Source: Amycolatopsis sp. NBC_00345 (GTDB lineage: Bacteria; Actinomycetota; Actinomycetes; Mycobacteriales; Pseudonocardiaceae). Taken from it: a DNA stretch of 64,000 nucleotides. A program made the translations under genes and the position numbers. This document shows positions 1 to 7,791 of the stretch, piece by piece (positions within the stretch are counted from its first letter, which is position 1; every line of letters begins with the position of its first letter). The notes beneath the pieces were generated by a model. The model was given only the letters and a program-made list of their open reading frames with translations, had not been told where the DNA came from and made no database searches. The stretch spans positions 9,548,001 to 9,612,000 of the forward strand of contig NZ_CP107995.1 in NCBI RefSeq assembly GCF_036116635.1, given 5' to 3'.

Positions 1-543
1 GAGCGGCTGACCGCCGTGCACGCCACGCACCTGACCCGGCTCGACATCGAGCGGCTGGGGGCCGGGCGGGCCGGCGCGTGCTTCTGCCCGACCACCGAGC
101 GGGATCTCGGCGACGGCATCGGCCCGGCCAGGGCGTTGCTCGACGCCGGGGTGCGGCTGGGCATCGGGAGTGACAGCAATGCCGTGGTCGACGCGTTCGA
201 GGAGACCCGGGCGCTGGAGCTGAACGACCGGTTGGCAAGTGAGCAGCGCGGCCGCTTCAGCGTCGAGGAGCTGCTGGCGGCGGGCACCGACCACGCCGCG
301 GTCGGCTGGCCGGAGGTGGGCGAGCTGGCCGTCGGCGCCGGAGCGGACCTGGTGACGGTGGTGATGGACTCGGTCCGCACGGCCGGCGCTGAGCCGTCCG
401 GGGTGGTGTTCGCGGCCGCGGCCGCCGACGTGCGGAACGTGGTGGTGGCGGGCCGCGAGGTGGTTCGCGACGGCGGGCACCTGCTGGTGGAGCGACCGGA
501 GGCCGTACTGGCCGGGGAGATCGAGGCGTTGTGGCAACACTGA
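1..543 (+). CDS. hutF: Formimidoylglutamate deiminase, C-terminal part (5' end outside window)
   Basis: The reading frame is open from base 1 and ends at TGA 541-543, so this is the last ~180 residues of a gene cut by the window edge. It resembles the C-terminal half of amidohydrolase-superfamily deiminases: a (beta/alpha) barrel segment with GIGSDSN near window residue 56, where Asp is the expected metal/catalytic acid, followed by the small beta domain (VAGREVVRDG) that closes these enzymes. HutF converts N-formimidoyl-L-glutamate to N-formyl-L-glutamate plus ammonia in the cytoplasm. The assignment rests on family resemblance and on the overlap with hutI, which makes its substrate. Other amidohydrolases (guanine or chlorohydrolase type) are possible but less likely in this context. 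Confidence 0.8.
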   Translation, partial: ERLTAVHATHLTRLDIERLGAGRAGACFCPTTERDLGDGIGPARALLDAGVRLGIGSDSNAVVDAFEETRALELNDRLASEQRGRFSVEELLAAGTDHAAVGWPEVGELAVGAGADLVTVVMDSVRTAGAEPSGVVFAAAAADVRNVVVAGREVVRDGGHLLVERPEAVLAGEIEALWQH

Positions 544-1676
544 TCACGGGAATCGGCGAGCTCACCACGAACGACGCCGAGCTGGGCAAGCTGGGTGACG
601 CCGCGCTGGTGCTGGACGGCGGTGTCGTCGCGTGGGCCGGGCCGGCCGGGCGCGCGCCGGCCGCGGACGAGCGCGTGGACGTCGAGGGGCGCGCGGTGCT
701 GCCAGGGTGGGTGGACAGCCACACGCACCTGGTGTTCGCCGGTGACCGCACGGCCGAGTTCGAAGCGCGGATGGCCGGAAAGCCTTATACGGCAGGCGGA
801 ATCGCCGTCACTGTCGGCGCGACGCGGGCGGCCTCCGACGAGGAGCTGACCCGAAATCTGAGTCGACATGTCGATGAGGCGGCCGCGCAGGGCACCACGT
901 GCCTGGAGACCAAGACCGGGTACGGGCTGACTGTCGCCGACGAGGCCCGCTCGGCGCGGATCGCGGCGGCGGTGGCCGACGAGGTCACGTTCCTGGGCGC
1001 GCACCTCGTGCCGCCGGGCGCCGACGCGGAGTCCTATGTGGACCTGGTCTGCGGCGAGATGCTCGACGCGGTGGCGGGCCACGTGCGGTGGGCGGACGTG
1101 TTCTGTGAGACCGGGGCGTTCGACGAAGCTCAGTCGGCGCGTGTCCTCAAGGCGGCGGCCGAACGCGGCCTCGGGCTGCGGGTGCACGGCAACCAGCTCG
1201 GCGAGGGCGCGGGGGTCCGGCTGGCGGTGGAGTACGGCGCGGCGAGTGTCGACCACTGCACGTACTTGAGCGACGAGGACGTGGCGGCGCTGGCGGCGTC
1301 CGACACGGTCGCGACGCTGCTGCCGGCTTGTGACCTCTCGACGCGCCAGTCCCTCGCCCCGGCGCGGCGGCTGCTGGACGCGGGCGCGACGGTCGCGTTG
1401 GCCAGCAACGCCAATCCGGGCAGCTCGTATACGACCTCGATGGCTTTTTGTGTCGCCACAGCCGTTCTGCAGATGCGGATGACGATCGACGAGGCGGTGT
1501 GGGCGGCCACCGCGGGCGGGGCGCGGGCACTGCGGCGTGACGATGTGGGTGTGCTGAGGGCGGGGGCGCGGGCGGACGTGCACGTGCTGGACGCGCCGTC
1601 GGTCACGCACCTGGCCTACCGGCCGGGGGTGCCGCTCACCTACGGAGTCTGGCGAGGCGGTGATCGAATCCGCTAG
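531..1676 (+). CDS. hutI: Imidazolonepropionase
   Basis: A 381-residue amidohydrolase starting at GTG 531, 13 bases inside the end of hutF, so the two are translationally coupled. HutI hydrolyses 4-imidazolone-5-propionate to N-formimidoyl-L-glutamate, the third step of histidine degradation. Visible family features are the metal-site motif VDSHTHLVFAGDR (about residues 60-72), HGNQLGEG (about 219) and DHCTYLSDED (about 241). The usual Asp-containing SD/TDxNPG motif reads SNANPGSS at about 292-299, with Asn at the position where many HutI proteins have the metal-ligand Asp. Length is slightly short of the usual ~400. No hutU or hutH is seen downstream, so the rest of the pathway must lie upstream or elsewhere. 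Confidence 0.9.
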   Translation: MATLITGIGELTTNDAELGKLGDAALVLDGGVVAWAGPAGRAPAADERVDVEGRAVLPGWVDSHTHLVFAGDRTAEFEARMAGKPYTAGGIAVTVGATRAASDEELTRNLSRHVDEAAAQGTTCLETKTGYGLTVADEARSARIAAAVADEVTFLGAHLVPPGADAESYVDLVCGEMLDAVAGHVRWADVFCETGAFDEAQSARVLKAAAERGLGLRVHGNQLGEGAGVRLAVEYGAASVDHCTYLSDEDVAALAASDTVATLLPACDLSTRQSLAPARRLLDAGATVALASNANPGSSYTTSMAFCVATAVLQMRMTIDEAVWAATAGGARALRRDDVGVLRAGARADVHVLDAPSVTHLAYRPGVPLTYGVWRGGDRIR

Positions 1677-1819
1677 CCTGGAGCCGGAGGACGCGCGAAG
1701 ACCTAGTCCGGTATGGGTTAGTCCGGATGATTCGCCCGGCATCTCGCGGCTGTCGCGCACGGCTCGCGTGAACCCTGTGCGTCCCTTTTCAGTCGATACG
1801 TCTGTGAAGGGACTTTGCC

Positions 1820-2962
1820 ATGTCTGTGCCGAGCGATCGTGCTGTGCTCGAAGACGGTGTTGTCGTGATCGGGGCGGGGATCGGGGGACTGTGCCTCGCC
1901 CAGGGGTTGCGGCGGGCCGGAATCCCTTGTGCTGTCTACGAACGGGATGCGTCGCCGGAGGCCCGGCTGCAGGGGTACCGGCTGCACATCGACGGGGCGG
2001 GCACCGGCGCGTTGCGGGAAGTGCTGCCGGACGAGCTGTACGACCGGTTCTTGGACACGTCGTTGCGACCCAAGCCTACTGTGCCGCTCTACGACGACCA
2101 GCTCGCGCTGCAGTCCGTGCAGGAGTTCCCGGACGCGGGGTTCAACGTCAACCGCATGACGTTGCGGCACATCCTGCTGAGCGGGCTCGACGACGTGCGT
2201 TTCGGGAAACGGCTCACCCACTACGAAAACGACGCCGACGGGGTCACCGCGTACTTCGCTGACGGGACCTCGGCGCGCGGCCGGGTGCTCGTCGGCGCGG
2301 ACGGGGTGAACTCGCCCGTCCGGCGCCGGCTCCTGCCGCACGCGCGGATCGAGGACACCGGGCTGCGGCAGCTGTACGGCAAGATCCCGCTGGACGACGA
2401 GGCCCGGCGGCTGTTCGACGACGAGATGCACGCCGTGTTCAGCATGATCGCAGGCCCCGGTCGCACGATGGTCGGCGTGGCGCCGGTGGCGCACCCGGAG
2501 CCGTTCATGACCTGCTCGGTCGGTGTGCGGCGGGAGGCGATCGGGCTGTCCGAGGACGAACTGGCCGGGCTCTCGGGCGCGCAGCTGCAGGAACTCGCGC
2601 TGAAACTCGTCGACGGATGGCATCCGCGGGTGCGGGCGATGGTGGCCGGCTGGGCGCTGGAAACCGTGTTCCCGCTGGTGATCCGGACGAGTGTGCCGTT
2701 CTCGCCGTGGGATTCCGGCCGGGTGACGCTGCTGGGGGACGCGGTGCACGCGATGAGCCCGGCGGCCGGGGCCGGGGCGAACTGCGCGTTGCGGGACGGG
2801 GCCGCGTTGGCGGCGGCCTTGGGTGAGGGGCCGGATGAGGCCGTTGCCGGTGGCACGATCGCCGCTTACGAGGAGACCATGATTGCCCACGGGTTCGCTG
2901 CCGTGCGCGAGTCCGCGGCGAACGGGCACCAGTTCCTGGGCCAGGATCCGTTGCCGGTCTGA
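1820..2962 (+). CDS. FAD-dependent aromatic-type monooxygenase
   Basis: A 380-residue single-component flavin monooxygenase (PHBH/UbiH-like fold). The N-terminal Rossmann motif GAGIGGLCLAQGLRRAG and following YERD (residues about 17-40) bind FAD. The second FAD motif RVTLLGDAVHAMSPAAG lies near residue 305. ATG 1820 is preceded by GAAGGGA at a suitable distance. The family inserts one oxygen atom into an aromatic or polyketide substrate using NAD(P)H and O2; the substrate here cannot be told from sequence. It stands alone, 144 bases after hutI, and ends against a shared terminator with the convergent hydrolase operon. Confidence 0.85.
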   Translation: MSVPSDRAVLEDGVVVIGAGIGGLCLAQGLRRAGIPCAVYERDASPEARLQGYRLHIDGAGTGALREVLPDELYDRFLDTSLRPKPTVPLYDDQLALQSVQEFPDAGFNVNRMTLRHILLSGLDDVRFGKRLTHYENDADGVTAYFADGTSARGRVLVGADGVNSPVRRRLLPHARIEDTGLRQLYGKIPLDDEARRLFDDEMHAVFSMIAGPGRTMVGVAPVAHPEPFMTCSVGVRREAIGLSEDELAGLSGAQLQELALKLVDGWHPRVRAMVAGWALETVFPLVIRTSVPFSPWDSGRVTLLGDAVHAMSPAAGAGANCALRDGAALAAALGEGPDEAVAGGTIAAYEETMIAHGFAAVRESAANGHQFLGQDPLPV

Positions 2963-2963
2963 A

Positions 2964-2987
2964 CCGGTGCCGGTCTCCCGGCACCGG
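2964..2987. terminator. Bidirectional hairpin terminator between convergent genes
   Basis: Perfect 10-bp inverted repeat CCGGTGCCGG / CCGGCACCGG with a 4-base loop, starting one base after the monooxygenase stop and ending two bases before the stop of the convergent hydrolase. It has no T-run, as is usual in high-GC actinomycetes. Confidence 0.75.
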
Positions 2988-2989
2988 AG

Positions 2990-3847
2990 TCAGGCCGAGT
3001 GGGTGGCCAGGTGGTTCAGCACCAAGGGAATCACCTGGTCCGGCGCCTCCTCCGGTAGCCAGTGGCTGGCCCCCTCCAGGATCTCGAACTGGTACGGCCC
3101 TTCGACCAGTTCCCGGGTGAGGGTGGCGGCGCCGCGGCCCAGTTTGGTGTCCTGGCCGCCCCAGATGTAGAGCGTGGGGACGGTGATGGGGCCGGCGGGG
3201 ATGGTGAAGGCGTCGTCGGTGGCGCCGCGGTACCAGTTGAGCGTGGCGGTGAGGGCGCCTGGTTCGGTGAGACGCTGGACGTTGCGCTCGACCTGCGTTT
3301 CCGGGATACGGCCGGCGTACGCGGCGCGCAGGCGGGCGGCGTCGTCGGCCAGCAGGGACGCCTCGGCGACGCCGCCGGGGGCGCGGAAGAAGCGGACGTA
3401 GTCCAGGTTGCGGTTCTGGCCCTCGTCGGACTGGGCGGACCACTGCAGGGCGACCGGATGCGGCGTCGCGAGGACCGACAGCGAGCGCAGGCGCTCCGGG
3501 TGGCGGGTGGCGACCACCCACGCGACCATGCCGCCCCAGTCGTGGGCGACCAGGTGGAAGCGGTCCGCGCCCAAGGCATCCACAAAGGACAGTGCGTCGG
3601 CGGCGAGATGGTCGATCGAATACGACTCGACGCCGGACGGGCGGGCCTCGCGGGCGTAACCGCGCTGGTCCACGGCCACGGCGTGCCAGCCGGCCTCGCC
3701 GAGGGCGCGCAGTTCGGCCGTCCAGGAATCGGCGAACTCGGGCCAGCCGTGCAGCAGCAGGACCAGCTCGCCGGTTTCCGGGCCGGCGGCCAGCGCGGTG
3801 TGCCGGTGCTGGCCGATTTCGAGCGTCAGCTCTCGCAGGTCACTCAC
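2990..3847 (-). CDS. Alpha/beta hydrolase, epoxide-hydrolase-like
   Basis: A 285-residue alpha/beta hydrolase. The oxyanion-hole motif HGWP is at 33-36. The nucleophile elbow reads HDWGG at 102-106, so the nucleophile is Asp103, as in epoxide hydrolases and haloalkane dehalogenases rather than serine esterases. The late catalytic His is in EGASHW (His262), and GGQD supplies a likely acid. It is the third gene of an SDR-VOC-hydrolase operon: its start lies 8 bases inside the VOC gene. Opening of an epoxide or hydrolysis of a halogenated or ester substrate is plausible; the true substrate is unknown. Confidence 0.85.
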   Translation of the reverse strand: MSDLRELTLEIGQHRHTALAAGPETGELVLLLHGWPEFADSWTAELRALGEAGWHAVAVDQRGYAREARPSGVESYSIDHLAADALSFVDALGADRFHLVAHDWGGMVAWVVATRHPERLRSLSVLATPHPVALQWSAQSDEGQNRNLDYVRFFRAPGGVAEASLLADDAARLRAAYAGRIPETQVERNVQRLTEPGALTATLNWYRGATDDAFTIPAGPITVPTLYIWGGQDTKLGRGAATLTRELVEGPYQFEILEGASHWLPEEAPDQVIPLVLNHLATHSA

Positions 3848-4331
3848 CGGCGAGCCCCCGTTCCGGCAGCCACGGGACGGCGATGCGGTGCGTCTCGTCC
3901 AGGACTTCCTGCAGTTCGACGACGTTGCCGTCGGGGTCGCGGCCGTACGTGGTGCGCACGTTCGGCGCGACCAGCTGCGGCGGGCAGTGGAACGTCATGC
4001 CCGCGGCGACCAGGCGTTCGTACTCGGCGTCCAGGTCGGTGACGTCGAAGCACAGGTGCGTCAGGCCGGGGTCGCAGACGCGGCGCGCGGGGTCGCCAGG
4101 GCCGGGCTCCGGGCTGGTGTACTCGAACAGCTCGATGTACGCGTTTCCCTTGCGCAGCATGACACTGTGGGCCGAACAGTCGTGCAACGCGGTGATCTGG
4201 TCCGCGACGTCGGTGCCGACCTGCCAGCCCCAGTCGCTGATCACCTCGCAGCCGAACAGGTCGACGTAGAAGGCCGCGGTGCGCTTGAGGTCGAGCGTCG
4301 CGATGGCGAGGTGGTGGATGCCGCGGATCAT
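3840..4331 (-). CDS. VOC family (glyoxalase/dioxygenase fold) protein
   Basis: 163 residues from ATG at 4331, chosen because it begins with MIRGIHHLAIATLDL, the canonical first strand of vicinal-oxygen-chelate proteins, and overlaps the SDR stop by 4 bases (ATGA). A longer in-frame extension upstream lies inside the SDR gene and is not credible. Possible metal ligands are a His in the first strand, His in THLCFDV (about 92) and Glu in NVVELQE (about 139). VOC enzymes include glyoxalases, extradiol dioxygenases, epimerases and antibiotic-binding proteins, so the reaction is open. Coupling to an SDR and a hydrolase suggests a three-step small-molecule degradation or modification pathway. Confidence 0.85.
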   Translation of the reverse strand: MIRGIHHLAIATLDLKRTAAFYVDLFGCEVISDWGWQVGTDVADQITALHDCSAHSVMLRKGNAYIELFEYTSPEPGPGDPARRVCDPGLTHLCFDVTDLDAEYERLVAAGMTFHCPPQLVAPNVRTTYGRDPDGNVVELQEVLDETHRIAVPWLPERGLAGE

Positions 4332-5110
4332 CGGGCGGCCCCGCCTTCGACGAGCGTGCGAACGCTGGCGAGCCAGGCCTCGTGATCGGTGGCGCGCAGG
4401 ACCATCCGCTCGGCGACGTCCTTGTGCGGCAGGATCAGCAGCTGTTCGGCGCGCATGCCCTCGACCACGGCCTCGGCGACGTCGGCGGGCTGCAGCACCC
4501 CCGCGGCGGCGACCACTTCGGACGCCCCGGTGGACTGGCCCATGGCTTCGTCGAGCAGCCGCGTCTGCACGGCCTGCGGGCAGACGCAGGAAACGCGGAT
4601 GCCGTTGTGGTGGTAGGTCATCGAAAGCCATTCGGCGACGGACACCGCGGCGTGCTTGGTGACCGTGTACGCCATCGCGGACGGCTGGATCAGCAGGCCC
4701 GCGGCGGACGAGGTGTTCACGAGGTAACCGCCGCCGGCCTCGGTCATCCGCGGCACGAGAATTCGTGACGCCCACACGTGCGACATCACGTGAATGCGCC
4801 AGAGGCGGTCCCATTCGCCGTCGGGGGTCTCCGGTCCGGCCGCGGGGCCGCCGACGCCGGCGTTGGAGAAGTAGACGTCGATCGGGCCGTTGGCCTCGGT
4901 GGCGAAGTCGATCAGGCCGGCCACGTCCGATTCGCGCCCGGCGTCGAACTTCCTCGCGGTGGCGCCGAATTCCGCGGCGACCGCGCGGGCCCCGTCGAGG
5001 TCGGCGTCGGCCACGACGATCGCGCGGGCGCCCTCCCGCGTGAACCGCTCGACCAGCGCGCGGCCGATCCCGCCCGCGCCGCCGGTGATGACGATGTGCT
5101 TCCCATGCAT
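4328..5110 (-). CDS. SDR family NAD(P)-dependent oxidoreductase
   Basis: 260 residues from ATG at 5110. The frame is open further upstream, but MHGKHIVITGGAGGIG is the normal start of a classical SDR. Cofactor motif TGGAGGIG is at 9-16, NAG at 83-85, catalytic Ser134/135, and YxxxK is Y148-K152. An acidic Asp near residue 35 in VVADAD favours NAD(H), though this is weak. It is the first gene of a tightly overlapping operon with the VOC and hydrolase genes. A ketone/alcohol redox step in the same pathway is the natural inference; the substrate is unknown. Confidence 0.88.
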   Translation of the reverse strand: MHGKHIVITGGAGGIGRALVERFTREGARAIVVADADLDGARAVAAEFGATARKFDAGRESDVAGLIDFATEANGPIDVYFSNAGVGGPAAGPETPDGEWDRLWRIHVMSHVWASRILVPRMTEAGGGYLVNTSSAAGLLIQPSAMAYTVTKHAAVSVAEWLSMTYHHNGIRVSCVCPQAVQTRLLDEAMGQSTGASEVVAAAGVLQPADVAEAVVEGMRAEQLLILPHKDVAERMVLRATDHEAWLASVRTLVEGGAAR

Positions 5111-5315
5111 TTCCACGGGCCCACGGTAAGCCGGAAAGATCAAGGAATTCCAGGGGAGCGGGGGCACCGACGATGCCCGCACGGGCGAGACGTGAACCGT
5201 CTTCACCTGCGACGACAGGGAATCTCGCTCAGCGAGACGTGGGGTCCGGCGGCGGTGAAGTCCGGCTCGGCCAATTCCGTCAATTCGCACATTCCGTGCA
5301 GCAAAAGGAAAGCCG

Positions 5316-5333
5316 GTTCACTCAGAGTTCAGT
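5316..5333 (+). promoter_or_regulatory. PHO-box-like direct repeat upstream of the phosphate transporter
   Basis: GTTCACT-CAGA-GTTCAGT: two 7-base units repeated with an exact 11-base period, matching the direct-repeat layout of actinomycete PhoP boxes (GTTCACC plus 4 variable bases). It lies about 85 bases before the pit start. A third unit at the next 11-base step is not recognisable, so this would be a minimal two-unit site. A possible -10 element, TAGCGT, is at 5377-5382. Inference: phosphate-starvation control by PhoP. Nothing else was recognised in the 307-base gap 5111-5417. Confidence 0.55.
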
Positions 5334-5417
5334 AACTCGACATTCGCGCGGGATCGGGGGTCGCCCGATCGGTGGGTAGCGTCGAATCGGCACGTCGAGC
5401 CGAGCTGGAGAGCGCGC

Positions 5418-6545
5418 ATGGACTTTTCCCTGATCGTCTTGGTGGTGGTCGTGGCGGCACTCGCCTTCGACTTCACCAACGGGTTCCACGACACTGCGAA
5501 CGCGATGGCGACATCCATCGCCACGGGAGCGTTGAAGCCCAAAGTCGCGGTCGCCATCTCGGCGGTGTTGAACCTGGTCGGGGCGTTCCTGTCGATCGAG
5601 GTCGCGAAGACGATCTCCGGCGGCATCGTCGACGACGCCAAGGTGACCCCGGTGGTGATCTTCGCCGGGCTGATCGGCGCGATCATCTGGAACCTGGTGA
5701 CCTGGCTGCTCGGGCTGCCGTCGAGCTCTTCGCACGCGCTGTTCGGCGGGCTGATCGGCGCGACCTGGATCGCGTCCGGCGCCGACGCCGTGCACTTCGG
5801 CAAGGTGGTCGAGAAGGTCCTGATCCCCGCGGTCGCGTCGCCGATCGTGGCCGGGGTGATCGCGCTGCTCGGCACCTTCCTGACCTATCGCATCACGCAG
5901 AAGTCGCGCCAGGACGTGGTGGGCAAGGGCTTCAAGACCGGCCAGATACTGTCGGCCAGCCTGGTCTCGCTCGCGCACGGCACCAACGACGCGCAGAAGA
6001 CCATGGGCGTGATCACGCTCGCGCTGATCGCCGGCGGCACGCTCGCGCCCGGCTCGAACCCGCCGTTGTGGGTCATCGTGGCCTGCGGCCTGGCGATCGC
6101 GGCCGGCACGTACCTCGGCGGCTGGCGGATCATCCAGACCATGGGCAAGAAGCTCACCGAGATCCAGACGCCGCAGGGCTTCGCGGCGGAAACCAGTTCG
6201 GCGGCGGTCATCCTGGCCTCGTCGCACCTGGGCTTCGCGCTGTCGACGACGCACGTGACGTCCGGCGGCATCATCGGCTCCGGCCTCGGCCGCAAGCTCG
6301 CCGAGGTCCGCTGGGGCGTCGCGGGCAAGATGGTGATCGCCTGGGCGCTGACGCTGCCGGCCGCCGCCGTTGTGGGCGCCATCGCCTCGGCCGTCTCGAC
6401 CCGGGGGAGCTGGGGCACGGTGCTGGTGGGCGGGGTCGGCGTGCTCCTCGCGCTGGCCATCTGGCTCATCTCGCGGCGTAACCCGGTGACGGCCAAGACC
6501 ATCAACGAGCCGGAGGCCGTCGAGGCCACCCCGGTCCCGGCCTGA
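5418..6545 (+). CDS. pit: PiT family inorganic phosphate transporter
   Basis: 375-residue polytopic membrane protein with the duplicated PiT signature: FDFTNGFHDTANAMATSIAT near the N-terminus and SLAHGTNDAQKTMGVITLAL in the second half. Both are pseudo-repeats typical of H+/metal-phosphate symporters. It imports phosphate, probably as a neutral metal-phosphate complex, across the cytoplasmic membrane. Length is within the usual range for the shorter actinobacterial Pit proteins. ATG 5418 follows GAGAGCGC. It is followed after 10 bases by a small two-helix membrane protein, likely co-transcribed, and preceded by a PHO-box-like repeat, consistent with low-affinity phosphate uptake under PhoP control. 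Confidence 0.92.
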   Translation: MDFSLIVLVVVVAALAFDFTNGFHDTANAMATSIATGALKPKVAVAISAVLNLVGAFLSIEVAKTISGGIVDDAKVTPVVIFAGLIGAIIWNLVTWLLGLPSSSSHALFGGLIGATWIASGADAVHFGKVVEKVLIPAVASPIVAGVIALLGTFLTYRITQKSRQDVVGKGFKTGQILSASLVSLAHGTNDAQKTMGVITLALIAGGTLAPGSNPPLWVIVACGLAIAAGTYLGGWRIIQTMGKKLTEIQTPQGFAAETSSAAVILASSHLGFALSTTHVTSGGIIGSGLGRKLAEVRWGVAGKMVIAWALTLPAAAVVGAIASAVSTRGSWGTVLVGGVGVLLALAIWLISRRNPVTAKTINEPEAVEATPVPA

Positions 6546-6555
6546 GGGAGCGAGC

Positions 6556-6777
6556 ATGAACATCGACTGGGGCGCACTCGGCCTGGTCTTCGTCGTCGCG
6601 CTGGTCGCCGCCGTGGGGCTGACCACGCTGTTCGCCTACGGCATCCGCGGGCTGTCCGAGCGTGACTCGGCGCGGGAGCAGGGCGGCACGGGCACCGTGC
6701 AGCTGACCGGCTCGGTCGTCTGCTTCGCCGTGTGCGCGGCGGTGGTCGCCTACGGGATCTACCTCATCGTGGCCTGA
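6556..6777 (+). CDS. Small two-helix membrane protein downstream of pit
   Basis: 73 residues with hydrophobic helices at about 6-28 and 48-72 and a short charged loop (RGLSERDSAREQGG) between them. ATG 6556 has a good GAGGGAG ribosome site. Proteins of this size and position follow pit genes in other actinomycetes; an accessory role in phosphate transport is plausible but unproven. Its end overlaps the convergent gene by 19 bases. Confidence 0.7.
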   Translation: MNIDWGALGLVFVVALVAAVGLTTLFAYGIRGLSERDSAREQGGTGTVQLTGSVVCFAVCAAVVAYGIYLIVA

Positions 6778-7487
6778 GCGCGGGCGCGCAGGCCTTCGGG
6801 CAGCTCGTCGAGCAGCGGCAGCACCGCGGCCCGGCGGGCCTCGCCCAGGTGGGACAGCACGTCGAGGGCGGGCTCCCACAGCGTCTCGTCGGCCGCGGCC
6901 GCGCGGATCAGGCCGGGCAGGCGGCCTTCGGGCAGCAGCCCCATCACGTGGTCGATGCGCGTCTTGTCGTCGAGCACGTACGCGGTGCGCAACAGCGCCG
7001 CGTCGTCGAGCAGGCTGAGGCTGCGCCGCACGGTCGGGTCCGGCAGGTGCCCGACGAACCGGCCCAGCGTGATCCAGTCCTGCCGCCGCGTCAGCTCCCG
7101 CGCGACCGCCAGCACGGTGTCGATCGGGATGCGCGTGATGATCGACGTCGCGCGCCGCGGGTCCAGCTCGGCCGCCACCTCGGCGAGGAACCTCGGCGGC
7201 AGCCGCTTCGCGACGTCGACGCCGCGTGAGACATCGACCAGCCCGGCGATCCTCGCGCACAGCAGCGGGCCGAACACCTTCTCCGCGATCTTCGCGATCA
7301 GCGGCGCGGGCAGCAGCCGGCTGGCCAGCGCCATTCGCTCCAGCACCACGAGGTTCGCGTCGAACAGCGTGGTGGTCGCCTGCTCGCGGAACAGCCGCAG
7401 GTCGGCGACGTCCACTTCGGCCAGGTAGGCCAGCCGCTCGGGCTCGACGCCGAGCACCCGCGCGAGCTTGAGGATCTCCGGGTTCAC
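6759..7487 (-). CDS. Uncharacterised all-helical protein, possibly MgtE-N-like repeats
   Basis: 242 residues from GTG 7487, which overlaps the stop of the upstream small gene (GTGA). I do not recognise a firm family. The sequence is soluble and predicted helical, with repeated short helices ending in LP (LPPRFLAEV, LPDPTVRRSL, LPEGRLPGLI, LPEGLRARA). This pattern resembles the N-terminal helical domain of MgtE magnesium channels, but there is no channel domain. No signal peptide or membrane segment is visible. A longer frame upstream exists but runs through the upstream gene. Function unknown. Confidence 0.65.
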   Translation of the reverse strand: MNPEILKLARVLGVEPERLAYLAEVDVADLRLFREQATTTLFDANLVVLERMALASRLLPAPLIAKIAEKVFGPLLCARIAGLVDVSRGVDVAKRLPPRFLAEVAAELDPRRATSIITRIPIDTVLAVARELTRRQDWITLGRFVGHLPDPTVRRSLSLLDDAALLRTAYVLDDKTRIDHVMGLLPEGRLPGLIRAAAADETLWEPALDVLSHLGEARRAAVLPLLDELPEGLRARAQATMR

Positions 7488-7699
7488 AGCCCGACCACCT
7501 TGCGGACCGCCCCGCGCAGCAGCGCCGGCACGTACCGGAGGCCTTCCTCGCCCGCTTCGCCGAGGGCCTTGGCCTGCCGGTGCCGGGCGTCGCGCAGTAC
7601 CTCGGCGAGATCCCGCTTCTGCTCCTCGGGCAGGGCTTCGATGCCTTCGGGGAGGGGGCCGCCGAGTTGCTCGGCGAGTGTGCGCTCGGCCATGGTCAC
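7484..7699 (-). CDS. Small charged helical protein of unknown function
   Basis: 71 residues from GTG 7699, or 69 from ATG 7693 (both possible). It is Glu/Arg/Lys-rich and predicted helical (EEQKRDLAEVLRDARHRQAKAL) without a membrane segment. It overlaps the following gene by 4 bases and is divergent from the histidine kinase gene, sharing the ~90-base interval 7700-7791 as promoter space. Function unknown. The tight coupling argues that it works with the 242-residue helical protein. Confidence 0.6.
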   Translation of the reverse strand: MTMAERTLAEQLGGPLPEGIEALPEEQKRDLAEVLRDARHRQAKALGEAGEEGLRYVPALLRGAVRKVVGL

Positions 7700-7791
7700 C
7701 CATCATGCCCCAGGGCCGCGGTGGCGCAGAGCGAGCGGGGTTGACTTTCGGCAGTGGTGACGCCGCCGGTCGCGCTTGTAGCGTCTGGCGC

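Noticed and set aside
7741..7784. TTGACT at 7741 and TAGCGT at 7779 as a promoter for the histidine kinase gene
   Set aside because: The spacing is 32 bases, far from the usual 16-18; at most the TAGCGT could be used with another -35.
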